A stretch of DNA of 12,035 bases from the NCBI GenBank assembly GCA_947627395.1, contig CANQVW010000036.1:1-12035 (forward strand), read 5' to 3'. Shown one piece after another: positions 7,086 to 12,035 of the stretch (position 1 is its first letter; each line of letters starts with the position of its first letter). Under the pieces are notes generated by a model. That model had not been told where the DNA came from, did no database searches, and was given only the letters and a program-made list of their open reading frames with translations. Origin of the DNA: an uncultured Bacilli bacterium. GTDB taxonomy: Bacteria; Bacillota_I; Bacilli_A; ML615J-28; CAG-698. The translations under genes and the position numbers were made by a program.

Positions 7086-7813
7086 AATTTTTTCTTACAA
7101 ATATGTAATACCCCTTCAACAAGCCCCACAAACAAAATTAATATAATAACCCAGGCAAATACTTTATCCATATCATTGTTATTGTAATGTCTTCGAATTT
7201 GACTTCCTAGAGTTTCATTGGATGGGGACATATATTCTGCCATGACCATAACTTTAATTCCCAGTCCAATGGACTGAATTAAGGAGGTAATCATATTGGG
7301 AATACAAATAGGAAGATAAACTTTAAATAAAACTTCCATGTTAAATGAACTAACCATCTTAACTTCTTCTAAAATGTTTTGATCTAAAGATTCATATCCT
7401 GATAAGATTCCTTCATATAAAATGGGTAAAACTACAAACGATGTCACAATATAAGGGGTTTCTTTAATTCCTATCATCATAAAGAATAAAATGATGATAG
7501 CAACAATTGGAACAGTTTTTAAAATAATCATTAAAGGTTGAATCATCGATTGAAAGGATTTAAAGCGATAACTCAAACTTGCAAATAAAAGGGCTAATGC
7601 AAAAGAAATGAAAATCGTAAGTAGGATATGTAAAATGGTTTTTCCAATAACTCCATAAATCATTTTCTCTTTAAAGATGGCCTTTAATGCTTTTAAGACA
7701 TCTAATATACTAGGAATAATCATGGAGTTATGAAAAATGATACTTAAGATTTGCCACAATATCAATAAAAAGAAGATTCCTAAAAGAAAGAAGATTTGCT
7801 TTTTATATTTCAT
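7073..7813 (-). CDS. ABC importer permease, NitT/TauT (SsuC-like) family
   Basis: This 246-residue integral membrane protein forms the channel of an ABC importer. About six hydrophobic segments are visible near residues 6-28, 55-82, 92-115, 120-140, 170-192 and 218-238. The cytoplasmic coupling loop that contacts the ATPase is at 149-168 (EEVKMVSSFNMEVLFKVYLP). It fits the EAA(x3)G(x9)IxLP pattern, but Ser155 replaces the usual Gly. The start ATG overlaps the stop of the binding-protein gene by four bases (ATGA) and has no ribosome binding site of its own, so translation is probably coupled. No ATP-binding subunit follows: transcription meets a terminator and then an unrelated gene. The ATPase must be encoded elsewhere or shared with another importer (inference). 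The substrate cannot be told from sequence. Relatives carry sulfonates, nitrate, thiamine precursors and similar small molecules. Confidence 0.88.
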   Translation of the reverse strand: MKYKKQIFFLLGIFFLLILWQILSIIFHNSMIIPSILDVLKALKAIFKEKMIYGVIGKTILHILLTIFISFALALLFASLSYRFKSFQSMIQPLMIILKTVPIVAIIILFFMMIGIKETPYIVTSFVVLPILYEGILSGYESLDQNILEEVKMVSSFNMEVLFKVYLPICIPNMITSLIQSIGLGIKVMVMAEYMSPSNETLGSQIRRHYNNNDMDKVFAWVIILILFVGLVEGVLHICKKKLSQT

Positions 7814-8709
7814 TGACGATAAAATTCATTATTAGGTAATTCGTATTGTAAGACGGTTAAATATTCTTCTACTTTTTGTTGATGATCTTTTGCTTTCATA
7901 AATTTTAAATTACTTCTTGGAATACTTTCGGTTAGAATATCTTTTCCAAGATCAGAAAAATAAGTGTCTTTATTTAGAATAGCGTCAGAATATGAACTAG
8001 GATTTTGATTCATTTCTTCCATATTCGTTGCAATTTTTTCAATGACTTTTGTAATATCTTCTTGATTCTTTGCATTTGGATTCACAAAAATAGCAGCTTG
8101 CATAATTTCTGTATCTTCAAAGACAGTTTGTAAATCAAAGATATGAATAGATAATTGTTGTTTTAATTGTAAAGTAGATATCACAGGCTCTGCTGCTAAA
8201 ATGTAATCATAATTTCCATTTTTAAAGAAAGGAACAACTTCAGCTAAGCTAGGTTGATATTCAATCGTTGCACTTACTTCTTCTTTCTTTAAAGCATATT
8301 GAAGTAATATATCAGGAACTCCTCCTTGGCTATAAGCTAGGATTGTTTTTCCTTCTAAGTCTTTTAAACTATTGAATTCAACATCACTTTTACTAACAAT
8401 ATAAGTATTACCAAAAGCAATAACAGAATCTAATACATAGGTGGAATTTCCTTTTGTATAAAGTTGTGTTCCTAAATTTAATGGAGCAATGACAATATCA
8501 TATGTATTTCCTAGTAATGCTGCTCTTAAGCCTGTGGGGCCATCTACATTTTCAATGGTAACATTTTTTTCTCCTACCAATCCACCCACACAAATGAATG
8601 GAGTTCCATTGGGTACAATCATTTTCACTTCACTATTTAATTCATCTTTTGTACATCCAAAGCCAAATAATAATAAAACCATTGTGAACAATAAAAATAC
8701 TTTTTTCAT
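7810..8709 (-). CDS. ABC importer substrate-binding lipoprotein (SsuA/THI5-like)
   Basis: This 299-residue extracellular lipoprotein captures the ligand for the adjacent permease. The signal peptide MKKVFLLFTMVLLLFGFGC ends in a lipobox with Cys19. The mature part has the periplasmic-binding-protein type 2 layout. VPNGTPFICVGGLVG (about 32-46) and GPTGLRAALLGNTYDIVIAP (57-76) are typical of the NitT/TauT/THI5 group. These are followed by YIVSK, a LKDLEGKTIL element and YILAAEPV (opening of the second lobe's return strand). The ligand is unknown. I chose the ATG at 8709 because AGAGG lies 6 bases upstream and it puts the signal peptide at the N-terminus. An in-frame GTG at 8736 would add nine charged residues and lacks a ribosome binding site. 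It is the first gene of a two-gene operon and overlaps the permease by ATGA. A Crp/Fnr-type palindrome at -41.5 suggests activation by the divergent regulator. Confidence 0.87.
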   Translation of the reverse strand: MKKVFLLFTMVLLLFGFGCTKDELNSEVKMIVPNGTPFICVGGLVGEKNVTIENVDGPTGLRAALLGNTYDIVIAPLNLGTQLYTKGNSTYVLDSVIAFGNTYIVSKSDVEFNSLKDLEGKTILAYSQGGVPDILLQYALKKEEVSATIEYQPSLAEVVPFFKNGNYDYILAAEPVISTLQLKQQLSIHIFDLQTVFEDTEIMQAAIFVNPNAKNQEDITKVIEKIATNMEEMNQNPSSYSDAILNKDTYFSDLGKDILTESIPRSNLKFMKAKDHQQKVEEYLTVLQYELPNNEFYRQ

Positions 8710-8756
8710 GTTAAACCTCTTTTCCTTATTTTTCACATTTTATTTTTACACTATAC

Positions 8757-8762
8757 ATTATA
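8757..8762 (-). promoter_or_regulatory. -10 box of the importer operon, with no usable -35
   Basis: A perfect TATAAT (8762-8757, minus strand) sets a transcription start near 8750 and a leader of about 41 bases. The hexamer 17 bases upstream is CGAACT, a poor match to TTGACA, and there is no correctly spaced TGn extension. A strong -10 with a missing -35 is the usual look of an activator-dependent promoter. Confidence 0.65.
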
Positions 8763-8784
8763 CAAAAAATAAAGAAAAAAGTTC

Positions 8785-8798
8785 GTAACATATGTTAC
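8785..8798. promoter_or_regulatory. Probable Crp/Fnr-type operator, 14-bp perfect palindrome
   Basis: GTAACATATGTTAC is a perfect dyad, GTAAC-N4-GTTAC, of the size and form bound by Crp/Fnr dimers. As I recall, a GTAAC-N4-GTTAC consensus has been proposed for HcpR-type members in some anaerobes. Its centre (8791.5) is at -41.5 of the predicted importer start, the class II activator position, and at about -47.5 of the predicted regulator start. The divergent gene encodes a Crp/Fnr protein, the natural candidate to bind here. Confidence 0.7.
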
Positions 8799-8803
8799 AA
8801 ATA

Positions 8804-8844
8804 TTGCTTTTTTTCTTTTTTTGTTTTACAATTAAAGGGGAGGG
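8804..8844 (+). promoter_or_regulatory. Promoter and ribosome binding site of the Crp/Fnr gene
   Basis: TTGCTT (8804-8809) and TACAAT (8827-8832) are 17 bases apart, a moderate sigma-A-type match. GGGGAGGG at 8837-8844 is a strong ribosome binding site 6 bases before the ATG at 8851. The predicted start, about 8839, falls inside the ribosome binding site, so the true start may be a little upstream or the leader is extremely short. Confidence 0.5.
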
Positions 8845-8850
8845 ATTTTG

Positions 8851-9441
8851 ATGAATTCTTTAATCACAAAATATTTGAATGATTTTTCTTTCATTCATTA
8901 TAAAAAGGATGAGCTTATACGAAATGAGGGATCCTTATGTTCAGAAATTGGAATTATTCAAAAAGGGGAAGCAGAAATCTATACAACAACTTATGATGAA
9001 CACTCATTTATGATTCAAATTTTAAAAGAAGATGATCTTTTTGGTGGATATTTGATTTTTTCTAGTCATCCTTATTATCCTGGATATATTGTTGCAACAA
9101 AAGAATGTGATGTAGTTTTTATATCTAAAGAAAAGTTCTTAGATATATGTGGAAAGGATCAAGAATTTTTGATTTCTTTTTTATCCTATTTATCGAAGCA
9201 ACATATTCTATTACAAAACAGAATGAAAACTTTAAATCAAAAAACAATTCGAGATAAAATTATGTTTTATTTGTTATCAGAATCTAAAAAAAGAAAAACA
9301 AAAAAAATCATGATTTCTTCGAAAGAAGAATTAGCAAAATTTTTAAATATTCCTAGACCTTCTTTATCTAGGGAATTAATGCTTTTAAAACAAGATGGAA
9401 TTATAGAGTATAAACGCAAGTTTATTTTTTTAAAAAAATAA
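8851..9441 (+). CDS. Crp/Fnr-family transcriptional regulator
   Basis: This 196-residue DNA-binding regulator is probably an activator acting as a dimer. The N-terminal beta-barrel sensor domain (about 10-105) includes GIIQKGEAEIY and DDLFGGYLIF. A dimerisation helix follows at about 106-132. The C-terminal winged helix-turn-helix covers about 133-195, with SKEELAKFLNIPRPSLSREL as the HTH and RPSLSRELMLLK (169-180) as the probable recognition helix. The cAMP-pocket Arg-Ser motif of true CRP is absent. The three cysteines (30, 86, 100) do not form an FNR-style cluster motif, so the signal is unknown. The ATG at 8851 follows GGGGAGGG; a TTG immediately before it is not needed. The gene diverges from the ABC importer operon, and a 14-bp palindrome between them is the likely binding site. 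A terminator follows directly. Confidence 0.9.
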   Translation: MNSLITKYLNDFSFIHYKKDELIRNEGSLCSEIGIIQKGEAEIYTTTYDEHSFMIQILKEDDLFGGYLIFSSHPYYPGYIVATKECDVVFISKEKFLDICGKDQEFLISFLSYLSKQHILLQNRMKTLNQKTIRDKIMFYLLSESKKRKTKKIMISSKEELAKFLNIPRPSLSRELMLLKQDGIIEYKRKFIFLKK

Positions 9442-9444
9442 AAA

Positions 9445-9480
9445 GGGTTGGTACATGATGTATCAACCTCATTTTTATTT
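9445..9480. terminator. Bidirectional terminator between the Crp/Fnr and zinc-ribbon genes
   Basis: GGTTGGTACA (9446-9455) pairs with TGTATCAACC (9459-9468), with one G-U pair and a TGA loop. TTTTT (9472-9476) follows on the plus strand. On the minus strand CCTTTTTATTTTTTT follows the stem. The stem lies between convergent genes ending at 9441 and 9485, and its structure can serve both. Confidence 0.85.
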
Positions 9481-9484
9481 ATGA

Positions 9485-10021
9485 TTATCTGTTATTGTCA
9501 TTTGTACAGAATGGACCATCTGGACTTACTTCACACATTTGGTCGCAAAGGTCTGGATTTTCTTGACAAAATTCATTCATATCAAATGATAATAATGATA
9601 TAAGCATTATCAATGAAACGAAGAATCCAATAACACTTAAGACAAGTCCCACAATGGCTTTTGTTCTAGCACCTTTCACAATAGCAATAATACCGACAAC
9701 AATACCAATTGGACCAACAACAATTGCAATGTAAGGGAAACAACAGCATAAAACACCCAAAACAATAGTAACAATACCCAGTATTAAAGAGGCTGTTTCT
9801 AATCTTGTATTTGTTTGATATACTGGTCTAGGATTTGGTGTAGGTCTACCCGCTGAAAGTTGTGCCCCACAGGATTTACAAAATTGGGCATTATCATCAT
9901 TCTCAGTGCCACAGACTGGACATTTGGATGTCATGGTTGCTTTAACATCTAACCTTGCTCCACAAGATTTACAAAATTGGGCATTATCATCATTTTCTTG
10001 TCCACAAACGGAACACCTCAT
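9485..10021 (-). CDS. Membrane protein with two tandem zinc ribbons (DUF4190-like core)
   Basis: This 178-residue protein carries two near-identical zinc ribbons at the N-terminus (Cys3, 6, 17, 20 and Cys34, 37, 48, 51) with an exact 31-residue period. A Pro-rich linker (about 57-70) joins them to a hydrophobic core at about 75-145. That core is rich in Gly/Ile/Val (LGIVTIVLG, IVVGIIAIVKG, IVGLVLSVIG), as in DUF4190-type membrane proteins, probably with three membrane spans. The C-terminal tail holds four more cysteines (152, 159, 163, 172), possibly disulfide-linked or metal-binding outside the cell. The ATG at 10021 follows GGGAGG by 8 bases. It lies only 21 bases behind the hydrogenase gene with no terminator between, so co-transcription is likely. 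A TATAAT at 10054-10049 without a -35 is a weak alternative promoter. Function unknown; the ribbons may bind protein or nucleic acid. Confidence 0.85.
   Translation of the reverse strand: MRCSVCGQENDDNAQFCKSCGARLDVKATMTSKCPVCGTENDDNAQFCKSCGAQLSAGRPTPNPRPVYQTNTRLETASLILGIVTIVLGVLCCCFPYIAIVVGPIGIVVGIIAIVKGARTKAIVGLVLSVIGFFVSLIMLISLLSFDMNEFCQENPDLCDQMCEVSPDGPFCTNDNNR
9873..9994 (-). repeat. 93-base intragenic duplication encoding the two zinc ribbons
   Basis: A 29-base stretch is identical at 9873-9901 and 9966-9994, offset by exactly 93 bases (31 codons). Similarity continues with substitutions on both sides. Identity at the nucleotide level, including synonymous positions, points to a recent tandem duplication or gene conversion of one ribbon. 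Confidence 0.85.
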
Positions 10022-10042
10022 CTAACATTCCTCCCTTATAAT

Positions 10043-11830
10043 TTATTTATTATATTTTTCTTTAGCTTTATAACTTGTATGAAGTAGCTCGTGAGCTAAA
10101 TGTCCACAAGGTTCTTTTAAGAATTCTTTATAAACTGTTTGAACAGCTGGGTTTTCATGAGATTTACGTAATGAACTATTTTTATCTAATTGATATAATA
10201 CTTTTGCACGTAGTTCTCTTACATCTACATGATCAGCAACATAGGAAGGAACGATTGGTTGACCTCCTCCATTGATGCATCCACCTGTACATCCCATGAA
10301 TTCAACAAAAGCATATTTTTTCTTGCCTTCTTCAATGCGACGGAACATTTCAGGGAAGTTCGCTGCACCATGAACAACAGCAACAAGTACTTCATGTCCA
10401 GCAACAGTTAAAACAGCTTCTTTAATGTCTTTATTTACTCCACGAACTGGTTTAATATCAACATCTTTATAATCTTGTTTTTCAAGTTTATCACGAACAG
10501 TTCTTAAAGCAGCTTCCATAACACCACCTGTTGCACCAAAGATAGCACCAGCACCTGTATATTGTGCTAATGGAGATGTTGGTTTTAAATCTTTTAACTC
10601 AGTGAATGGAATTTCTTCACGCTTAATCCAACGAGCAAGTTCACGTGTTGTCAATACTAAATCGATATCACGAATTCCACGAACTTCCATTTCTTCACGT
10701 TTTGCTTCAGATTTTTTAGCAATACATGGCATAATTGAAATGACTTTAATCTTGTTCTTGTCAACACCAATCTTATCTGCATAGTAATGTTTCACTAAAG
10801 CACCATGCATTTGTTGAGGGGATTTACAAGAAGAAAGATTCTTTAAATATTGTGGATAATAGGTTTCAATGTAACGAATCCATCCTGGAGAACAAGAAGT
10901 AAACATTGGCAATACAACATCTTTACCTTTTAGATATTGATCAAAACGTTGCATAAATTCTGTTGCTTCTTCCATAATGGTTACATCAGCACCAAAATTA
11001 ACATCGGTAATATCATCAAATCCTAATGCTTGAAGGGCAGCATAAATCTTTCCTTCAACATTTGTACCCATTTTATATCCAAATTCTTCTCCTAATGCAG
11101 CACGAACTGCTGGAGCTATACATGCAACTGTATAATATTCTTGATTTTCAATCAATTCTTTTGCTTCATCAATATCATCTTTTTCACGAATTGCACCGAC
11201 TGGGCAAGCTTGGATACATTTACCACAATAAATACATCCAGCATTTTCTAATGTATGATTTAAAGCAGGAGCAACATAAGTGTGAGATCCACGGAAGTTA
11301 TAGTTTAAGACTCCTGTTCCTGCAAGTTTTTCACAGGCAGAAATACATCTTCCACAAAGAACACATTTACTACTATCAATCACCATCGAATCTGTGATAT
11401 TGGTAATTGTGTCTTTTCTTGAGAATGTTTCTGGATGTTCACCAATGACATTTGGAATATTAAATTTACGAAGTAATCTTAAGAATTCACAATTGTGTTC
11501 ACGAGGACATTTCCAACATTCAAATTTATGATTTCCAGCCAATAATTCAAGATTTCTTTTGACTGCTTTCTTTACTTTTTCTGTATTTGTTTTTACAACC
11601 ATACCATCATTGACAGTCACTGTACATGAATTCTTTAATCCACGCATTCCTTCTATTTCAACAACGCATAAACGGCAAGAGGAGTTTTCATTAATTCCTT
11701 TTAAGAAACAAAGACGAGGAATATCTACTCCTGCAACTTTAGCAGCTTCAAGAATAGTATAATTGTTAGGTACTTCAACAGTCTTTCCGTTGATGGTTAC
11801 TTTCACAAGATTTGTTTTATTTTGATTCAT
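10043..11830 (-). CDS. hydA: [FeFe] hydrogenase catalytic subunit, NAD(P)H-linked HndD/HydA type
   Basis: This 595-residue cytoplasmic enzyme interconverts protons and H2. Domains in order are: a 2Fe-2S ferredoxin domain (Cys41, 52, 55, 69), a His-ligated 4Fe-4S cluster (His101, Cys105, 108, 114), two 4Fe-4S clusters (Cys156/159/162/166 and Cys199/202/205/209), and the H-cluster domain. The H-cluster motifs are L1 TSCSPGW (311-317), L2 MPCIAKKSE (Cys369) and L3 EFMGCTGGC (Cys514, Cys518). The C-terminal small-subunit-like region ends near 588 with KSHENPAVQ and HELLHTSY. L1 has Ser314 where CpI-type enzymes read TSCCP. Length and cluster set match the catalytic subunits of multimeric NAD(P)H-linked or electron-bifurcating hydrogenases. 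The gene follows a NuoF-like partner with an 11-base gap, and its AGGAGG overlaps the partner's stop codon. The promoter is outside the window. The name hndD would fit equally well. Confidence 0.95.
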   Translation of the reverse strand: MNQNKTNLVKVTINGKTVEVPNNYTILEAAKVAGVDIPRLCFLKGINENSSCRLCVVEIEGMRGLKNSCTVTVNDGMVVKTNTEKVKKAVKRNLELLAGNHKFECWKCPREHNCEFLRLLRKFNIPNVIGEHPETFSRKDTITNITDSMVIDSSKCVLCGRCISACEKLAGTGVLNYNFRGSHTYVAPALNHTLENAGCIYCGKCIQACPVGAIREKDDIDEAKELIENQEYYTVACIAPAVRAALGEEFGYKMGTNVEGKIYAALQALGFDDITDVNFGADVTIMEEATEFMQRFDQYLKGKDVVLPMFTSCSPGWIRYIETYYPQYLKNLSSCKSPQQMHGALVKHYYADKIGVDKNKIKVISIMPCIAKKSEAKREEMEVRGIRDIDLVLTTRELARWIKREEIPFTELKDLKPTSPLAQYTGAGAIFGATGGVMEAALRTVRDKLEKQDYKDVDIKPVRGVNKDIKEAVLTVAGHEVLVAVVHGAANFPEMFRRIEEGKKKYAFVEFMGCTGGCINGGGQPIVPSYVADHVDVRELRAKVLYQLDKNSSLRKSHENPAVQTVYKEFLKEPCGHLAHELLHTSYKAKEKYNK

Positions 11831-11841
11831 TGTCTTTCCTC

Positions 11842-12035
11842 CTACTTAGTTATGATAGCACCAAAACGACATGATGCTTTACATGCACCACATTTAATAC
11901 ATTTTGCTGTATCAATATGATGTTGCTGTTTTAATTCTCCAGAAATAGCTTGAGCAGGACAATTCTTCTTACATAATCCACAACCTTTACAAGCATCTGT
12001 AATATAGTATTTGATTAAAGCTTTACATACACCAG
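11842..12035 (-). CDS. NuoF/HndC-like flavoprotein subunit of the hydrogenase, C-terminal end only
   Basis: Only the last 63 residues are in the window; the rest lies beyond position 12035. They begin GVCKALIKYYIT, as in the C-terminal tail of HndC/HydB-type subunits. Two 4Fe-4S ferredoxin motifs follow: Cys15/18/21/25 (CKGCGLCKKNCP) and Cys45/48/51/55 (CIKCGACKASC, followed by Arg instead of the usual Pro). In the known complexes the missing part binds NAD(P)H and FMN and passes electrons to the catalytic subunit. The TAG stop at 11844-11842 overlaps the AGGAGG of the hydrogenase gene, so the two are in one operon. A stand-alone 2x4Fe-4S ferredoxin is the alternative, but the GVCKAL lead-in and the neighbour favour HndC. 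Confidence 0.82.
   Translation of the reverse strand, partial: GVCKALIKYYITDACKGCGLCKKNCPAQAISGELKQQHHIDTAKCIKCGACKASCRFGAIITK

Noticed and set aside
8710..8736. GTG at 8736 as start of the binding-protein gene
   Set aside because: It adds nine charged residues before a good signal peptide and has no ribosome binding site, whereas the ATG at 8709 has AGAGG at 6 bases.
8489..8788. Plus-strand open frame opposite the binding-protein start
   Set aside because: It is antisense to a clear lipoprotein gene and its promoter, has low-complexity sequence and lacks a ribosome binding site.
9873..9994. Repeat array or mobile element at the 29-base repeats
   Set aside because: The two copies lie in one reading frame with a 31-codon period and encode the two zinc ribbons. 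This is an intragenic duplication.
10075..11762. Several plus-strand open frames inside the hydrogenase gene
   Set aside because: All are antisense to a fully conserved hydrogenase reading frame. None shows a domain or ribosome binding site.

Overview
This is a 12 kb stretch of a low-GC, AT-rich bacterial chromosome. It most likely comes from an anaerobic Bacillota of the Erysipelotrichia/Clostridia type. The evidence is strong AGGAGG-type ribosome binding sites, lipobox lipoproteins with no sign of an outer membrane, sigma-A-like promoters, and an NAD(H)-linked [FeFe] hydrogenase. TGA ends genes here (the exonuclease at 664 and the binding protein at 7810), so the code is standard rather than the Mollicutes TGA=Trp code. 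I see no tRNA, rRNA, CRISPR array, insertion sequence or prophage gene.

Layout. (1) 1-2564, minus strand: a three-gene overlapping operon read from a good promoter at 2600-2628. It encodes an SGNH hydrolase, a DnaQ-type exonuclease with a BRCT domain, and an RluA-family pseudouridine synthase cut by the window edge. (2) 2565-2982: a 418-base divergent intergenic region with promoters at both ends and a cluster of inverted AGAATC/GATTCT words. (3) 2983-5100, plus strand: a surface lipoprotein with four Ig-like repeats and a C-terminal C39-like cysteine peptidase domain, closed by a strong terminator shared with the convergent gene. (4) 5192-7000, minus strand: a DUF2779 protein joining a Cas4/RecB-like Fe-S nuclease to an RNase H-fold DEDD exonuclease. 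Its -35 box lies inside the terminator of the gene upstream. (5) 7073-8709, minus strand: a two-gene ABC importer operon (binding lipoprotein and permease, no ATPase) diverging from a Crp/Fnr-family regulator at 8851-9441. A perfect 14-bp palindrome sits at -41.5 of the importer promoter, which predicts class II activation. (6) 9485-12035, minus strand: a double zinc-ribbon membrane protein behind an HndD/HydA-type [FeFe] hydrogenase and the C-terminal end of its NuoF-like flavoprotein partner.

How the parts fit. The hydrogenase and its NuoF-like partner would exchange electrons between NAD(P)H, possibly ferredoxin, and protons, consistent with fermentative anaerobic growth. The Crp/Fnr protein lacks recognisable FNR-type cluster cysteines or a cAMP pocket, and its neighbour importer is its most likely target. 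The first operon is housekeeping-like (rRNA modification, a nuclease, an esterase). The best candidates for new biology are the regulator/importer module with its precisely placed operator, the two-nuclease DUF2779 protein, and the overlapping terminator-promoter. I see no complete new multi-gene system.
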